From positions 1 to 39,605 of the forward strand of contig NZ_JAMOLN010000082.1 of NCBI RefSeq assembly GCF_024448165.1: DNA of 39,605 bases, given 5' to 3'. This document shows positions 25,364 through 34,229 of the stretch, in pieces (the stretch's first letter is position 1; every line of letters begins with the position of its first letter). The translations under genes were made by a program, and so were the position numbers. The notes beneath the pieces were generated by a model. The model was not told the DNA's origin. It saw only the letters and a program-made list of their open reading frames with translations, and did not search any database. The stretch is from Streptomyces longispororuber (GTDB lineage Bacteria > Actinomycetota > Actinomycetes > Streptomycetales > Streptomycetaceae).

Positions 25364-26184
25364 TTCGACGCCTCCTCGGCCCGCTCGTCCGAGCGCTCCA
25401 GGCGGTCGGCCGACCGCTGCTCCAGGGCCTTCAGATCACTGAGCGCCTCACCGGAGACGTCCCGGATCTGACCGCGCTCACGCAGCGTCTGCATGACCGT
25501 GAGCTCCGACGGGGTGCCGTCGGGCAGCAGGCCCGCGATGTCCACCGCGTTGTGCCGGGCGTAGACGCCCGGGGCGGGCAGCGGCGGGAGGTGCTTGCCC
25601 TCGCGCACCCGCTGCTCGGCCAGCTCGCGCTGGGTCTTGGCCCGCTCGGTGCGCTCGCGGTGCGTGAGCACCATCGCGCCGACCGTGGCCGTGATCAGCA
25701 GGGCGCCGGTGATCTCGAAGGCGAAGACGTACTTGGTGAAGATGAGGGCCGCGAGACCCTCCACGTTCCCCCCGGCGTTCGCCTTCGCCAGGCCGTTGAA
25801 CTGGTGCAGCGACGCGTTCCCGATGCCTGCGATCAGCAGGACGCCGAAGCCGAGACCGCACAGGGCGGCGAGCCAGCGCTGCCCCTTGATGGTCTCCTTC
25901 AGGGAGTCCGCGGCGGTGACGCCGACGAGCATGACCACGAAGAGGAACAGCATCATGATCGCGCCCGTGTAGACGACGATCTGCACGATGCCCAGGAAGT
26001 ACGCGCCGTTGGCCAGGTAGAACACCGCGAGGACGACCATGGTCCCGGCCAGACAGAGGGCGCTGTGCACCGCCTTCTTCATCAGGATCGTGCACAGCGC
26101 GCCGATGACGGCGACGGTGCCGAGGATCCAGAACTGGAAGGCCTCACCCGTGGAAGTGGAGTAAGCGGCGAGCTGCGCGCTCAT
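25360..26184 (-). CDS. nuoJ: NADH-quinone oxidoreductase subunit J
   Basis: Membrane subunit equivalent to ND6, 274 residues. Five helices lie within residues 18-175, including the helix-3 region IVQIVVYTGAIMMLFLFVVML that holds the conserved pi-bulge (quoted in part: VYTGAIMMLFLFV). After the last helix a charged tail of about 98 residues (177-274), rich in Arg and Glu, extends well beyond the E. coli protein (184 residues). ATG 26184 has a strong GGAGGTGGAGG ribosome site and overlaps the nuoI stop as ATGA; the frame stays open further upstream inside nuoI but is not used. The tail is predicted cytoplasmic; its role is unknown. Confidence 0.95.
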   Translation of the reverse strand: MSAQLAAYSTSTGEAFQFWILGTVAVIGALCTILMKKAVHSALCLAGTMVVLAVFYLANGAYFLGIVQIVVYTGAIMMLFLFVVMLVGVTAADSLKETIKGQRWLAALCGLGFGVLLIAGIGNASLHQFNGLAKANAGGNVEGLAALIFTKYVFAFEITGALLITATVGAMVLTHRERTERAKTQRELAEQRVREGKHLPPLPAPGVYARHNAVDIAGLLPDGTPSELTVMQTLRERGQIRDVSGEALSDLKALEQRSADRLERSDERAEEASK

Positions 26185-26798
26185 GCCTCCACCTCCTGCT
26201 CTTCGGGCTTCTCGCCTTTGGAGACGGCGACTTGGCGCTCGGTGCCGGGCGCCGCCTCCGTCACCAGACCCCGGTAGTAGTCCTGCTCGTCCATGCCGGG
26301 GAAGATCGAGTGCGGCGACTCGACCATGCCCTCCTCCAGGCCGGCGAGCAGCTGCTCCTTGGTGTAGATCAGGTTGGCGCGGCTGCTGTCGGCGAGCTCG
26401 AACTCGTTCGTCATCGTCAGCGCGCGCGTGGGGCACGCCTCGATGCACAGACCGCACAGGATGCAGCGGGCGTAGTTGATCTGGTAGACGCGGCCGTACC
26501 GCTCGCCCGGGGAGTAGCGCTCCTCCTCGGTGTTGTCCGCGCCCTCCACGTAGATGGCGTCCGCCGGGCAGGCCCAGGCGCACAGCTCGCAGCCGACGCA
26601 CTTCTCCAGGCCGTCCGGATGGCGGTTGAGCTGGTGCCTGCCGTGGAAGCGGGGAGCGGTGGTCTTCTGCTCCTCCGGGTACTGCTCGGTCAGCCGCTTC
26701 TTGAACATGGCCTTGAAGGTCACGCCGAAGCCGGCGACGGGGTTCTGGAACCCTGGCTTGGTGTCCTTCTCGTTCGTCGCGTTCGTCTCGTCAGCCAT
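26181..26798 (-). CDS. nuoI: NADH-quinone oxidoreductase subunit I (two 4Fe-4S)
   Basis: Ferredoxin-like subunit of the peripheral arm that carries clusters N6a and N6b; 205 residues. The two motifs are C67-C70-C73-C77 (CVGCELCAWACP) and C112-C115-C118-C122 (CILCGLCIEACP). ATG 26798 is chosen for GGAGG 7 bases upstream; it lies 8 bases inside the end of nuoH. The N-terminus (1-20) is hydrophilic, followed by an amphipathic GFGVTFKAMFKKRLT, the membrane-contact helix. About 45 residues extend past the second cluster domain and end in an acidic tail. Confidence 0.96.
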   Translation of the reverse strand: MADETNATNEKDTKPGFQNPVAGFGVTFKAMFKKRLTEQYPEEQKTTAPRFHGRHQLNRHPDGLEKCVGCELCAWACPADAIYVEGADNTEEERYSPGERYGRVYQINYARCILCGLCIEACPTRALTMTNEFELADSSRANLIYTKEQLLAGLEEGMVESPHSIFPGMDEQDYYRGLVTEAAPGTERQVAVSKGEKPEEQEVEA

Positions 26799-28179
26799 CG
26801 GACGCCTCCTTTCCGTCACGAGATCCGCCAAGTGATTCGTCACTCGCAGTATCGGGGCCACCACTGACAATCAACTCCCGCTCCTGGCGGGAACGCCTGC
26901 GCGGCACGGGCGGCAGGGTCTGTCCGGGCAGCGGCGGCACGGGGAACCCGCCCGCCATCGGGTCGAAGGCCGTCGGCTCCTCGGCTGCCGCGCCCTGCTC
27001 GGCTCCCCGGTCGCGGAAGAGGTCCGCGATGTATGTGAGCACCAGGACCACGAGGATGCCCCCGGCGACGTACAGCAGGATGTTGCCGAAGCCGATGTTC
27101 TCGTTCCGCAGCGTCCGCACCGTCGCGACGAGCATCAGCCACACCACGGAGACCGGGATGAGCACCTTCCAGCCGAGCTTCATCAGCTGGTCGTAGCGCA
27201 CGCGCGGGAGCGTGCCGCGCAGCCAGATGAAGAAGAACAGCAGCAGCTGGACCTTGATGACGAACCAGAGCATCGGCCACCAGCCGTGGTTCGCGCCCTC
27301 CCAGAACGTGGAGACCGGCCACGGTGCGCGCCAGCCGCCCAGGAAGAGCGTCACGGACACCGCCGAGACCGTCACCATGTTCACGTACTCGGCGAGCATG
27401 AACATCGCGAACTTGATGGACGAGTACTCGGTGTTGAAGCCGCCGACGAGGTCGCCCTCGGACTCCGGCATGTCGAACGGAGCGCGGTTCGTCTCGCCGA
27501 CCATCGTCACGATGTAGATCAGGAACGAGACGGGCAGCAGCACGATGTACCAGCGGTCCTGCTGCTGGGCGACGATCTCCGAGGTGGACATCGAGCCCGA
27601 GTAGAGGAACACCGAGGCGAAGGCCGCGCCCATCGCGATCTCGTACGAGATCATCTGCGCGCAGGACCGCAGACCGCCCAGGAGCGGGTACGTCGACCCG
27701 GACGACCAGCCCGCGAGGACGATGCCGTAGATGCCGACGGAGGCGACCGCGAGGATGTAGAGCATCGCGATCGGCAGGTCGGTGAGCTGCATCGCCGTGC
27801 GGTGGCCGAAGATCGAGATCTCGTTGCCCGACGGGCCGAACGGGATCACGGCGATCGCCATGAAGGCGGGGATCGCGGCGACGACCGGCGCGAGGATGTA
27901 GACGACCTTGTCCGCGCGCTTGACGACCAGGTCTTCCTTGAGCATCAGCTTGATGCCGTCGGCGAGCGACTGGAGCATGCCCCAGGGGCCGTGCCGGTTG
28001 GGGCCGATGCGCAGCTGCATCCAGGCGACGACCTTGCGCTCCCACACGATGGAGAACAGCACGGTCACCATCAGGAAGGCGAAGCAGAAGACCGCCTTGA
28101 TGACGACGAGCCACCACGGGTCGGTGCCGAACATCGACAGGTCTTCGAGTGCCATCGGGTTGACTGCTGCTGGGCTCAT
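26791..28179 (-). CDS. nuoH: NADH-quinone oxidoreductase subunit H
   Basis: Membrane subunit at the quinone chamber, equivalent to ND1; 462 residues. It has eight helices and the family signatures RIGPNRHGPWG (about 76-86) and PFDMPESEGDLVGGFNTEYS, whose acidic residues line the E-channel. After the last helix (LTYIADLF) a hydrophilic tail of about 75 residues (388-462), rich in Pro, Arg and Gly, follows; E. coli NuoH has none of this length. ATG 28179 overlaps the nuoG stop as ATGA. The tail overlaps the nuoI start by 8 bases. Confidence 0.96.
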   Translation of the reverse strand: MSPAAVNPMALEDLSMFGTDPWWLVVIKAVFCFAFLMVTVLFSIVWERKVVAWMQLRIGPNRHGPWGMLQSLADGIKLMLKEDLVVKRADKVVYILAPVVAAIPAFMAIAVIPFGPSGNEISIFGHRTAMQLTDLPIAMLYILAVASVGIYGIVLAGWSSGSTYPLLGGLRSCAQMISYEIAMGAAFASVFLYSGSMSTSEIVAQQQDRWYIVLLPVSFLIYIVTMVGETNRAPFDMPESEGDLVGGFNTEYSSIKFAMFMLAEYVNMVTVSAVSVTLFLGGWRAPWPVSTFWEGANHGWWPMLWFVIKVQLLLFFFIWLRGTLPRVRYDQLMKLGWKVLIPVSVVWLMLVATVRTLRNENIGFGNILLYVAGGILVVLVLTYIADLFRDRGAEQGAAAEEPTAFDPMAGGFPVPPLPGQTLPPVPRRRSRQERELIVSGGPDTASDESLGGSRDGKEASDG

Positions 28180-30677
28180 GACTGCACCTCCGGAGCCTCG
28201 GCGGCGACGGCCGGGCCGATCTTCACGAGGTCACCGGGGACGGCACCCGTGTCCGAAGCGACGCCGCCGCCCGTGGAGTTCAGCGGCAGCCAGACGACCC
28301 GGTCGGGCATCTCCGTGACCTGGAGCGGCAGGTGCACCGATCCGGCGGTCCCGGTGACGGCCAGCACGTCGCCGTCCTTCACGCCCGCCTCGGCGGCCGT
28401 GGCGGCGGACACGCGCGCGTGGGCGGCGTGCCGGGTACCGGCCAGCGCCTCGTCGCCGTCCTGGAGGCGGCCCTGGTCGAGCAGCAGCCGGTGCCCGGCG
28501 AGCACGGCCTCCCCGCTCGCGGGCCGCGGCACCTGCGTGCCGGTTTCCAGCGGTTCGGTGGCGTGCGGCCCGTCCCAGTTGCCCAGGCGGTCCAGCTCGC
28601 CGCGCGCGGAGCGCAGGTCGGGCAGGCCCAGGTGGACGTCCATCGCGTCGGCCAGCATCTGCAGCACGCGCCCGTCGGTCGGGGCGACGCGGCGCGTCAT
28701 CTGGTCGGGCTTCAGCGCGGCCTCGAACATCCGGGCCCGGCCCTCCCAGTTGAGGAACGTGCCCGCCTTCTCGGCGACCGCGGCCACCGGGAGGACGACG
28801 TCGGCGTGCTCGGTGACCTCGCTCGGCCGCTGCTCCAGGGAGACCAGGAACCCGACCTCGTGAAGCGCTTCACGCGCGCGGGCCGGCGCGGGCAGGTCGG
28901 CGATCTCGACGCCCGCCACCACCAGGGCCCGCAGCTCGCCGGTGACGGCGGCCTCGACGATCTGGCCGGTGTCCCGGCCGAAGCGGTGCGGCAGTTCGGC
29001 CACGCCCCAGGCGGCGGCGACCTCCTCCCGCGCGCGCGGGTCGGTCGCCGGACGGCCGCCCGGCAGCAGCGACGGCAGCGCGCCCGCCTCGACGGCGCCG
29101 CGCTCACCGGCCCGGCGCGGGATCCACACCAGCTGGGCGCCGGTCGCGGACGCGGCCCGAACCGCGGCGGTGAGCCCGCCCGCGACGGCCGCGAGGCGTT
29201 CCCCGACGACGATCACCGCGCCCTCCGAGCGCAGCGCCTCGGCGGCGGCCGCTCCCCCGTCCTCCAGGCCGAACCCGGAGGCGAGCGCGTCCAGCCACTC
29301 GGTCTCGGTGCCGGGCGCGGCGGCCAGCAGGGTGCCGCCGGCCTTCTCCAGACCGCGCGTCGCGTGCGTGGTGAGCGAGAAGACCCGCTGGCCGTGCGTC
29401 CGCCACGCCTTGCGGAGCTTGAGGAAGACGCCGGGCGCCTCCTCCTCCGACTCGAAGCCGACCAGGAGGACGGCCGGGGCCTTCTCCAGCGAGCGGTAGG
29501 TGACGCCGCTGCCGTCGAGGTCACGACCGCGACCCGCGACCCGCGCGGCCAGGAAGTCGGCTTCCTCGCTGCTGTGCACGCGCGCGCGGAAGTCGATGTC
29601 GTTCGTGTCGAGGGCGACACGGGTGAACTTGCTGTACGCGTAGGCGTCCTCGACGGTGAGGCGGCCACCGGTGAGGACACCGGCCCGGCCGCGCGCCTCG
29701 GCGAGCCCGCGGGCGGCGGCCTCCAGGGCCTCCGGCCAGGACGCGTCCCGCAGTTCACCGGTCTCCGCGTCCCGCACCTGGGGCGTGGTGAGCCGGTCGG
29801 GCTTCTGCGCGTAGCGGAAGCCGAAGCGGCCCTTGTCGCAGATCCACTCCTCGTTGACCTCGGGGTCGTTGGCCGCGAGGCGGCGCATGACCTTGCCGCG
29901 CCGGTGGTCGGTGCGCGTCGCGCAGCCGCCCGCGCAGTGCTCGCACACCGACGGGGACGAGACCAGGTCGAAGGGCCGGGAGCGGAACCGGTACGCCGCC
30001 GAGGTGAGCGCGCCCACCGGGCAGATCTGGATCGTGTTCCCGGAGAAGTACGACTCGAAGGGGTCGCCCTCACCCGTGCCGACCTGCTGCAGGGCACCAC
30101 GCTCGATCAGCTCGATCATGGGGTCGCCCGCGATCTGGTTCGAGAACCGGGTGCACCGGGCGCACAGCACGCACCGCTCGCGGTCGAGCAGCACCTGCGT
30201 GGAGATCGGCACCGGCTTCTCGTAGGTGCGCTTCCTGCCCTCGAACCGCGAGTCGGCCTGGCCGTGCGACATGGCCTGGTTCTGCAGCGGGCACTCGCCG
30301 CCCTTGTCGCAGACCGGGCAGTCCAGCGGGTGGTTGATGAGCAGCAGCTCCATCACGCCGCGCTGCGCCTTCTCGGCGACGGGCGAGGAGAGCTGGCTCT
30401 TGACCACCATGCCGTCGGTGCAGGTGATGGTGCAGGACGCCATCGGCTTGCGCTGGCCCTCCACCTCCACGATGCACTGGCGGCAGGCGCCGGCCGGGTC
30501 CAGGAGCGGATGGTCGCAGAACCGGGGGATCTCGATGCCGAGCAGTTCGGCGGCCCGGATCACCAGCGTCCCCTTGGGGACGCTGATCTCGATGCCGTCG
30601 ATGGTCAGGGAGACCAGGTCCTCCGGCGGGACCGCCGCCTCGCCGCCCCCGGAGGGAGCGTTGGTGGTCACAGTCAC
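28176..30677 (-). CDS. nuoG: NADH-quinone oxidoreductase subunit G
   Basis: Largest peripheral-arm subunit, 833 residues, an iron-sulfur protein with a molybdopterin-oxidoreductase-like C-terminal part. Ligands seen: 2Fe-2S N1b C54, C65, C68, C82; N5 H116, C120, C123, C129; N4 C169, C172, C175, C219; and the off-path N7 C245, C248, C252, C280. The C-terminal half (from about 285) has no molybdenum-ligand motif that I recognise, as usual for complex I. GTG 30677 overlaps the nuoF stop as GTGA, with GGAGGTG 8 bases before it. The upstream frame stays open inside nuoF but is a shadow. Confidence 0.96.
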   Translation of the reverse strand: MTVTTNAPSGGGEAAVPPEDLVSLTIDGIEISVPKGTLVIRAAELLGIEIPRFCDHPLLDPAGACRQCIVEVEGQRKPMASCTITCTDGMVVKSQLSSPVAEKAQRGVMELLLINHPLDCPVCDKGGECPLQNQAMSHGQADSRFEGRKRTYEKPVPISTQVLLDRERCVLCARCTRFSNQIAGDPMIELIERGALQQVGTGEGDPFESYFSGNTIQICPVGALTSAAYRFRSRPFDLVSSPSVCEHCAGGCATRTDHRRGKVMRRLAANDPEVNEEWICDKGRFGFRYAQKPDRLTTPQVRDAETGELRDASWPEALEAAARGLAEARGRAGVLTGGRLTVEDAYAYSKFTRVALDTNDIDFRARVHSSEEADFLAARVAGRGRDLDGSGVTYRSLEKAPAVLLVGFESEEEAPGVFLKLRKAWRTHGQRVFSLTTHATRGLEKAGGTLLAAAPGTETEWLDALASGFGLEDGGAAAAEALRSEGAVIVVGERLAAVAGGLTAAVRAASATGAQLVWIPRRAGERGAVEAGALPSLLPGGRPATDPRAREEVAAAWGVAELPHRFGRDTGQIVEAAVTGELRALVVAGVEIADLPAPARAREALHEVGFLVSLEQRPSEVTEHADVVLPVAAVAEKAGTFLNWEGRARMFEAALKPDQMTRRVAPTDGRVLQMLADAMDVHLGLPDLRSARGELDRLGNWDGPHATEPLETGTQVPRPASGEAVLAGHRLLLDQGRLQDGDEALAGTRHAAHARVSAATAAEAGVKDGDVLAVTGTAGSVHLPLQVTEMPDRVVWLPLNSTGGGVASDTGAVPGDLVKIGPAVAAEAPEVQS

Positions 30678-32041
30678 GCGTTCACCTCCGTGCGGTGCTG
30701 GTCGGTCCGGTCGGCCCAGAGAGTCGAGCGGGCCGGATCGAAGGGGCAGCCCTTGCCCGTGATGTGCTGCTCGTACTCCTCGCGGAAGTACTTCAGCGAG
30801 GAGAAGATCGGCGAGGCGGCGCCGTCGCCGAGGGCGCAGAACGACTTGCCGTTGATGTTGTCGGCGATGTCGTTCAGCTTGTCGAGGTCGTCCATCGAGC
30901 CCTTGCCGGCCTCGATGTCGCGCAGCAACTGCACGAGCCAGTACGTCCCTTCGCGGCACGGCGTGCACTTGCCGCAGGACTCGTGGGCGTAGAACTCGGT
31001 CCACCGCGTGACCGCGCGCACCACGCACGTCGTCTCGTCGAAGCACTGCAGCGCCTTGGTGCCGAGCATCGATCCGGCGGCGCCGACGCCCTCGTAGTCG
31101 AGGGGCACGTCGAGGTGTTCCTCGGTGAACATGGGGGTCGAACTGCCTCCGGGCGTCCAGAACTTGAGCTGGTGCCCGGGGCGGATGCCGCCGCTCATGT
31201 CGAGCAGCTGGCGCAGGGTGATGCCGAGCGGGGCCTCGTACTGGCCGGGGTTGGCGACGTGGCCGCTGAGCGAGTAGAGGGTGAAGCCGGGGGACTTCTC
31301 GCTCCCCATCGACTTGAACCAGTCCTTGCCCCGATTGATGATCGCGGGAACCGACGCGATGGACTCGACGTTGTTCACGACAGTGGGGCACGCGTAGAGG
31401 CCCGCGACCGCGGGGAAGGGGGGACGGAGTCGCGGCTGGCCACGGCGGCCCTCGAGCGAGTCCAGGAGTGCGGTCTCCTCACCACAGATGTACGCGCCTG
31501 CGCCGGCGTGCACGGTGAGTTCCAGGTTGAGGCCGGACCCGTGGACGTTCTGCCCGAGGTACCCCGCGGCGTAGGCCTCGCGCACGGCCTCGTGCAACCG
31601 CCGCAGTACGGGGACCACTTCACCGCGCAAGTAGATGAACGCGTGCTCCGAACGGATCGCGTAACAGGCGATCACGATGCCCTCGATGAGGCTGTGCGGA
31701 TTGGCGAACAGGAGCGGGATGTCCTTGCAGGTCCCCGGCTCCGACTCGTCGGCGTTGACAACAAGATAGTGAGGCTTGCCGTCTCCCTGCGGGATGAACT
31801 GCCACTTCATCCCCGTCGGGAAGCCGGCGCCACCACGCCCGCGGAGCCCCGAGTCCTTCACGTAGGCGATCAGGTCGTCCGGCGACATCGCGAGGGCCTT
31901 GCGCAGCCCCTCGTAGCCCTCGTGCCGGCGGTACACGTCCAGGGACCAGGACTTGTCCTCGTCCCAGAAGGCCGACAGGACCGGTGCGAGCAGCTTCTCC
32001 GGGCTGGTGTCGTTGTTGTCGATCTCGGCTGCCAAGGTCAT
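30674..32041 (-). CDS. nuoF: NADH-quinone oxidoreductase subunit F (NADH/FMN/4Fe-4S)
   Basis: NADH-oxidising subunit, 455 residues. The glycine-rich NADH/FMN site GLRGRGGAGFPTGMKW starts at residue 65, and GAGAYICGEETALL around 180-193 is the second FMN/NADH motif. Cluster N3 ligands are C356, C359, C362 (SCGKCTPCREG) and C402. ATG 32041 overlaps the nuoE stop by one base (TGATG) with a GAGGGGGAG ribosome site. It receives hydride from NADH and passes electrons to NuoE and NuoG. Length is normal. Confidence 0.96.
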   Translation of the reverse strand: MTLAAEIDNNDTSPEKLLAPVLSAFWDEDKSWSLDVYRRHEGYEGLRKALAMSPDDLIAYVKDSGLRGRGGAGFPTGMKWQFIPQGDGKPHYLVVNADESEPGTCKDIPLLFANPHSLIEGIVIACYAIRSEHAFIYLRGEVVPVLRRLHEAVREAYAAGYLGQNVHGSGLNLELTVHAGAGAYICGEETALLDSLEGRRGQPRLRPPFPAVAGLYACPTVVNNVESIASVPAIINRGKDWFKSMGSEKSPGFTLYSLSGHVANPGQYEAPLGITLRQLLDMSGGIRPGHQLKFWTPGGSSTPMFTEEHLDVPLDYEGVGAAGSMLGTKALQCFDETTCVVRAVTRWTEFYAHESCGKCTPCREGTYWLVQLLRDIEAGKGSMDDLDKLNDIADNINGKSFCALGDGAASPIFSSLKYFREEYEQHITGKGCPFDPARSTLWADRTDQHRTEVNA

Positions 32042-32910
32042 CACTCCCCCTCCTCGGCGGTCGGGCCCGCTGGGTGGGCCGGGTCGGAGGCCGATGTGTC
32101 CTGCGGCGCGTCGTGCGAGCTGAGGTGCTCGGTGGGCGACGGGTCGTGCGGCGCCTCGCCCTCGGTGGCCGCCGCGCGCGGGTGGACCACGCGCGCGGGG
32201 CTGGTCTCCCCCTTGGCCAGGCGCAGCCCGATCAGGGAGGCCGGACCCGCGCTGCCGCTCGCCTCGACGGCGCCCTCGCGCTCGTCGGGGAAGCCGGCCA
32301 GGATGCGGGCGGTCTCCTTGAACGTGCACAGGGGGGCGCCGCGGGTGGGCGACACCTCCGTGCCCGCGCGCAGGTCGTCGACCAGCTGCTTGGCGGAGGC
32401 GGGCGTCTGGTTGTCGAAGAACTCCCAGTTGACCATCACCACGGGAGCGAAATCACAAGCGGCGTTGCACTCGATGTGCTCCAGCGTGATCTTGCCGTCC
32501 TCGGTGGTGCCGTTGTTGCCGACGCCGAGGTGCTCCTGGAGCGACTCGAAGATGGCGTCGCCGCCCATGACCGCGCACAACGTGTTGGTGCAGACGCCCA
32601 CTTGGTAGTCGCCGCTCGGCTTGCGCCGGTACATCGAGTAGAAGGTCGCGACGGCGGTGACCTCGGCGGTGGTCAGGTCGAGCACATCCGCGCAGAACTG
32701 CATTCCGGTGCGCGTGACGTGCCCCTCCTCCGCCTGCACGAGGTGCAGCAGCGGCAGCAGGGCCGACCGGGAGCCGGGGTAGCGGGCGATGACCTCCTTC
32801 GCGTCCGCCTCCAGGCGGGCTCGGACGTCGTCCGGGTAGGCAGGGGCGGGCAGCACGGGCATGCCGAGGCTGACACCCTGCCCCGTGGACCCTGAAGAAC
32901 TGGTGGTCAC
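32041..32910 (-). CDS. nuoE: NADH-quinone oxidoreductase subunit E (2Fe-2S)
   Basis: Thioredoxin-fold 2Fe-2S subunit (cluster N1a), 289 residues. Ligands are C107, C112, C148 and C152 in VCTNTLCAVMGG and ECNAACDFAP. The conserved domain ends near residue 205; the rest is a low-complexity tail of about 85 residues rich in Glu, Pro, Ala, His and Ser. E. coli NuoE is 166 residues. GTG 32910 overlaps the nuoD stop as GTGA, with GGGAGG about 11 bases upstream. Tails of this sort are seen in actinobacterial NuoE, but their role is unknown to me. Confidence 0.95.
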   Translation of the reverse strand: MTTSSSGSTGQGVSLGMPVLPAPAYPDDVRARLEADAKEVIARYPGSRSALLPLLHLVQAEEGHVTRTGMQFCADVLDLTTAEVTAVATFYSMYRRKPSGDYQVGVCTNTLCAVMGGDAIFESLQEHLGVGNNGTTEDGKITLEHIECNAACDFAPVVMVNWEFFDNQTPASAKQLVDDLRAGTEVSPTRGAPLCTFKETARILAGFPDEREGAVEASGSAGPASLIGLRLAKGETSPARVVHPRAAATEGEAPHDPSPTEHLSSHDAPQDTSASDPAHPAGPTAEEGE

Positions 32911-34229
32911 CGGTCGACGCCTCCCATCACGGGGTCGATGGACGCGACGGCGACGATGACGTCGGCGACCTGGCCGCCCTCGCACATCGCCGCCATGGCC
33001 TGCAGGTTGGTGAAGGACGGGTCGCGGAAGTGGACCCGGAAGGGGCGGGTGCCGCCGTCGGACACGACGTGCACACCGAGCTCGCCCTTGGGCGACTCCA
33101 CGGCGGTGTACGCCTGTCCCGGCGGGACGCGGAAGCCCTCGGTCACCAGCTTGAAGTGGTGGATGAGGGCCTCCATGGAGGTGCCCATGATGTTCTTGAT
33201 GTGGTCGAGCGAGTTGCCGAGACCGTCCGGGCCGAGGGCCAGTTGGGCGGGCCAGGCGATCTTCTTGTCGCCGACCATGACCGGGCCGGGCGCGAGCCGG
33301 TCCAGGCACTGCTCGATGATGCGCAGCGACTGGCGCATCTCCTCCAGGCGGATCAGGAAGCGCCCGTAGGAGTCACAGGTGTCGGCGGTCGGGACGTCGA
33401 AGTCGTACGTCTCGTAGCCGCAGTACGGCTGCGCCTTGCGCAGGTCGTGCGGCAGGCCGGCGGAGCGCAGGATCGGTCCCGTGGCGCCGAGCGCCATGGT
33501 GCCCGCGAGGTCGAGGTACCCGACGTCCTGCATGCGGGCCTTGAAGATGGGGTTCCCGGTGGCGAGCTTGTCGTACTCGGGAAGGTTCTTCTTCATCTTC
33601 TTCACGAACTCGCGGAGCTGGTCCACCGCGCCGGGCGGCAGGTCCTGGGCGAGCCCGCCGGGCCGGACGTACGCGTGGTTCATCCGCAGGCCGGTGATCA
33701 ACTCGTAGATGTCGAGAATGAGTTCACGATCACGAAAGCCGTAGATCATGATCGTCGTGGCGCCGAGTTCCATGCCGCCGGTGGCGATGCAGACCAGGTG
33801 CGAGGACATCCGGTTCAGCTCCATGAGCAGGACCCGGATGATGCTCGCGCGGTCGGGGACCTCGTCCTCGATGCCGAGGAGCTTCTCGACGGCGAGGCAG
33901 TACGCCGTCTCGTTGAAGAACGGCGTCAGGTAGTCCATGCGCGTCACGAACGTGGTGCCCTGCGTCCACGTGCGGTACTCGAGGTTCTTCTCGATGCCCG
34001 TGTGCAGGTAGCCGATGCCGCAGCGGGCCTCGGTGACCGTCTCGCCGTCGATCTCCAGGATCAGGCGCAGCACGCCGTGCGTGGACGGGTGCTGGGGTCC
34101 CATGTTGACGATGATGCGCTCGTCGTCGGACTTGGCCGCGGACTCGACGATCTCGTCCCAGTCACCTCCGGTGACCGTGTAGACGGTGCCTTCGGTGGTG
34201 GCACGGGGGGTTGCGTGGGGTGTGGTCAC
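32907..34229 (-). CDS. nuoD: NADH-quinone oxidoreductase subunit D (49-kDa type)
   Basis: Peripheral-arm subunit that forms the quinone site with NuoB; 440 residues and separate from NuoC, unlike the E. coli fusion. NMGPQHPSTHGVLR (42-55) carries the quinone-headgroup His47, and later segments include LGIEDEVPDRA, MELNRMSSHLV and GRFLIRLEEMRQSL. It ends in the conserved arginine (GGVDR). GTG 34229 follows GGAGGTCGTACTC and overlaps the nuoC stop as GTGA. The leader of about 35 residues before the conserved start is Thr-rich. Confidence 0.96.
   Translation of the reverse strand: MTTPHATPRATTEGTVYTVTGGDWDEIVESAAKSDDERIIVNMGPQHPSTHGVLRLILEIDGETVTEARCGIGYLHTGIEKNLEYRTWTQGTTFVTRMDYLTPFFNETAYCLAVEKLLGIEDEVPDRASIIRVLLMELNRMSSHLVCIATGGMELGATTIMIYGFRDRELILDIYELITGLRMNHAYVRPGGLAQDLPPGAVDQLREFVKKMKKNLPEYDKLATGNPIFKARMQDVGYLDLAGTMALGATGPILRSAGLPHDLRKAQPYCGYETYDFDVPTADTCDSYGRFLIRLEEMRQSLRIIEQCLDRLAPGPVMVGDKKIAWPAQLALGPDGLGNSLDHIKNIMGTSMEALIHHFKLVTEGFRVPPGQAYTAVESPKGELGVHVVSDGGTRPFRVHFRDPSFTNLQAMAAMCEGGQVADVIVAVASIDPVMGGVDR

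Noticed and set aside
28332..30992. An 886-codon open frame on the plus strand opposite nuoG and the end of nuoF
   Set aside because: The minus strand carries intact Fe-S motifs across the whole interval; the plus frame has no recognisable domain.
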